From Malassezia japonica (taxonomy: Eukaryota > Basidiomycota > Malasseziomycetes > Malasseziales > Malasseziaceae), in assembly GCF_029542785.1 (NCBI RefSeq), contig NC_083370.1, positions 124,001-188,000 of the forward strand: DNA of 64,000 bases, written 5' to 3'. The notes beneath the pieces were generated by a model. The model was given only the letters and a program-made list of their open reading frames with translations. It was not told the DNA's origin and searched no databases. Below, in pieces: positions 62,096-64,000 of this stretch. A program made the translations under genes and the position numbers. Each line of letters begins with the position of its first letter. The stretch's first letter is position 1.

Positions 62096-64000
62096 ATGGC
62101 CTTGCCTCCCCTGGTTTCAGGCACACGACCGGTGCAAAAATGCGGATCGCCCGATACAACGCCGCAGCAGGCACAGTCGGGCCGGTCACAGGCTGCCAAG
62201 GCCATGGTAGCACTCCATGACTTTGATCCGAGTGTTTCTCTCGGCTGCGTCCGCCTCGTGACCGGACAGATCGTTCAGCGATACCTGCACGACGCGTCGG
62301 GATGGAGCGATGTCGCGGTCAACGACCAGCGCGGGTGGGTCCCGACTAGCTTTTTGATGGGCTTGGACGAGTGGAACGAACGGAACGCGGCATTTGGCCA
62401 CCCGACTTCGCTCGCAACTGACAAGTACGTGCGCTTACAGGACGCGCCCGCACCACCCTCTGCCGAGGACGCGGCGCTGCCGCTGCACGGCCCGGTGGCC
62501 CCCCTTTACATTCCCACGGCGTGCTCCGCGATGCTGGATTCGTGTGTGCACACTGCACAGGCGCTCTATCAGGCGCTCTGTGCACAACAGCCGACGCGGA
62601 CAGCGGCCCAGGCCTTTGTCACATCGGTCCGCTCCCTTTTGTATGATCTCGAATACGTGCATCAGGCCATGTCACCCAGGAATATACGGGAACGCGACTC
62701 GCTCTTGATGCGTACCGGTGCAGTGGCTGCTTTTGTCGACGTGACCGAGGCAACACCGCCTTGCGCCGGCCTCCTCGTGGCCGTGGACGAGCTGAACGGA
62801 TTGCTGTGCTCGATTGCCAAGTTTGTGTGCGCCGTGAGCCGCGCCAACTCACACTGCGATTACGAGGCAGAAAGCAATGCGGTCGACTCGGGTGAAACAT
62901 CGCGTGCGTCGTCACTGCTAGACGAGCTCTCGCTGAATGATACCAGCTCGAGTCTACGCAACTCGTCCGACTCGACCAAGGAACCTTCCTCCATCGAGAC
63001 CCCGCCCCCGATCGGTGCTGTGGCTGTGTCCGAGGCACGCGACACGCCGGAACGCGTGTCCGACGTACTCGTACTGAGTCCTGCCCAGGTCCTTGCCACG
63101 GCGCGCGCAGCATACGACCAGCTGGCGTCGGTCACCGCCGCGTTCCTCGGTCAAGTGCACATGTTTGAAGACTTTATGCTGCTCTCTGCTTTCCAGCGCC
63201 TGCTGGACATGGGTCTTGAGCTGCTGTTGAGTTCACGCAGCCTCATGGCCCTCGTCGAGTCGCTCGGCCCGCACCTCGACGAGGAGTGGGTGCCGGCGCG
63301 CGTCGCGCGGGAGTACATCGACTGCCTGTCGCAGCTCGCCGAGTCGGTCTCCAACTTTGCAAAGGCCAACAAGCTGAGCGCCGAGGGCCAGCATGCGGTA
63401 CTCAATGCGCGCGGAACGCAACTCAAGAAGCAGCTTATCCACGTTTCCAACATGCCCCTCTGCACCTCGACCAAGGTTATGCGCTCGATGTCTACTCTGC
63501 TGGAGCGTGCGCCGAGTTCGCTTGCATTGCGCGTGTATGGCCCGCCGCAATCGATACAGGCGCTGCAGAAGCTATGCAAAGAGCGTGCGACGCCGGTGCG
63601 CAACGCATCTGCTCCTGTTGCAGCCAAGCCTGCGCCGATCAACGTGCTGTGCGAGCCCAAACGCACCGCATCGCCCCAGGAGATGGAGGGCGTGTCGCCC
63701 AAGACGACTGGGGTTCTCGCGACGCACGGCGCGTTGACCGACTCGGTGGTCCCGATCCGGCGCCCCAGCTTTGATGCACCTCTCACCGAGTCGTTTTGCA
63801 GTGACGACAGTCCCTCTTTGCGCGTGGCGGCGTCTGAGGCGCAGTCGCCTGCGCCGTCGGACGATCTCTTGCGCAACGCCAAGAACGACGTGGTTGGCGG
63901 CACGCTCCCTGCGCTCGTGCGCTGGCTCTGTGAAGAGGACCGCAGCGCGCACAGCCTGCCGGTGCGCGCATTCTTTTTGAATTTCCGCTTCTTTACGTAC
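62096..64000 (+). CDS. CDC25: Cdc25-like Ras guanine nucleotide exchange factor (N-terminal part, runs off the window)
   Basis: 635 codons to the window edge, open throughout. An SH3 domain at about residues 37-95 (AKAMVALHDFDPSVSLGCVR, GWSDVAVNDQRGWVPTSFL) is followed by a long helical region and a Ser-rich linker. Near the edge a RasGEF-N domain begins (AKNDVVGGTLPALVRWLCEE, FFLNFRFFTY). SH3 plus RasGEF-N in this order is the fungal Cdc25/Ste6 layout; the catalytic CDC25 domain should lie to the right. It activates Ras upstream of cAMP or mating MAPK signalling, and the MAPKK gene is its neighbour. The start at 62096 is the first Met before the SH3 domain. Confidence 0.88.
   Translation, partial: MALPPLVSGTRPVQKCGSPDTTPQQAQSGRSQAAKAMVALHDFDPSVSLGCVRLVTGQIVQRYLHDASGWSDVAVNDQRGWVPTSFLMGLDEWNERNAAFGHPTSLATDKYVRLQDAPAPPSAEDAALPLHGPVAPLYIPTACSAMLDSCVHTAQALYQALCAQQPTRTAAQAFVTSVRSLLYDLEYVHQAMSPRNIRERDSLLMRTGAVAAFVDVTEATPPCAGLLVAVDELNGLLCSIAKFVCAVSRANSHCDYEAESNAVDSGETSRASSLLDELSLNDTSSSLRNSSDSTKEPSSIETPPPIGAVAVSEARDTPERVSDVLVLSPAQVLATARAAYDQLASVTAAFLGQVHMFEDFMLLSAFQRLLDMGLELLLSSRSLMALVESLGPHLDEEWVPARVAREYIDCLSQLAESVSNFAKANKLSAEGQHAVLNARGTQLKKQLIHVSNMPLCTSTKVMRSMSTLLERAPSSLALRVYGPPQSIQALQKLCKERATPVRNASAPVAAKPAPINVLCEPKRTASPQEMEGVSPKTTGVLATHGALTDSVVPIRRPSFDAPLTESFCSDDSPSLRVAASEAQSPAPSDDLLRNAKNDVVGGTLPALVRWLCEEDRSAHSLPVRAFFLNFRFFTY

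Overview
The window is nuclear DNA of a compact, GC-rich basidiomycete yeast, most likely a Malassezia-type member of the Ustilaginomycotina. This rests on recognisable fungal proteins (Fuz7-type MAPKK, Aur1, Rcy1, Iml1, Imp1, Vma2), gene spacing that is often under 60 bp, and very short spliceosomal introns. The species cannot be named from the sequence alone. I saw no rRNA, tRNA, transposon, CRISPR array or prokaryotic operon.

I support 45 protein-coding genes, about one per 1.4 kb, plus one doubtful small ORF. Two are cut by the window edges: a DRG1/Rbg1 GTPase at the left and a Cdc25-type RasGEF at the right. Models were built by joining ORFs at GT..AG junctions that restore family motifs and keep frame. 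They give 58 coding introns in 29 genes. Thirty introns are exactly 22 nt, eleven are 23 nt, none is shorter, and only one (185 nt, in the ribosomal protein eL43 gene) exceeds 34 nt.

Layout. 1-13 kb: Rbg1 GTPase, Mam3/CNNM transporter, Urm1, Csc1-like channel, a DUF2470-SDR fusion, 1-Cys peroxiredoxin, Acr3 arsenite pump and recyclin-1. 13-24 kb: Spo7-like, Bir1/survivin, Cox18, a SWIM-finger DNA ligase, Sdh2, His2, an unknown coiled-coil protein, a 4EHP-like eIF4E and Hub1. 24-35 kb: a PIN nuclease, NAD carrier, Imp1, an Edc3/Csm1-like chimera, Aur1, an NDUFAF8-like CX9C protein and Iml1. 35-49 kb: Sec23, a WD40 protein, a DUF1115 protein, Pam18, eL43, SDHAF2, an importin, Rad17 and Gut2. 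49-64 kb: Fra10ac1-like, Imp4, bL28m, a mitochondrial release factor, Vma2, tandem peroxisomal thioesterases, the VAP protein Scs2, Orc2, NDUFAF6, a Fuz7/Ste7 MAPKK and Cdc25.

The genes are housekeeping, but mitochondrial biogenesis is well represented (Cox18, Sdh2, SDHAF2, Imp1, Pam18, NDUFAF6, NDUFAF8-like, bL28m, release factor). The most unusual signal is the splicing architecture: near-fixed 22-nt introns with the branch-site motif abutting the 3' splice site, together with the splicing modulator Hub1, whose own 74-codon gene carries four such introns.
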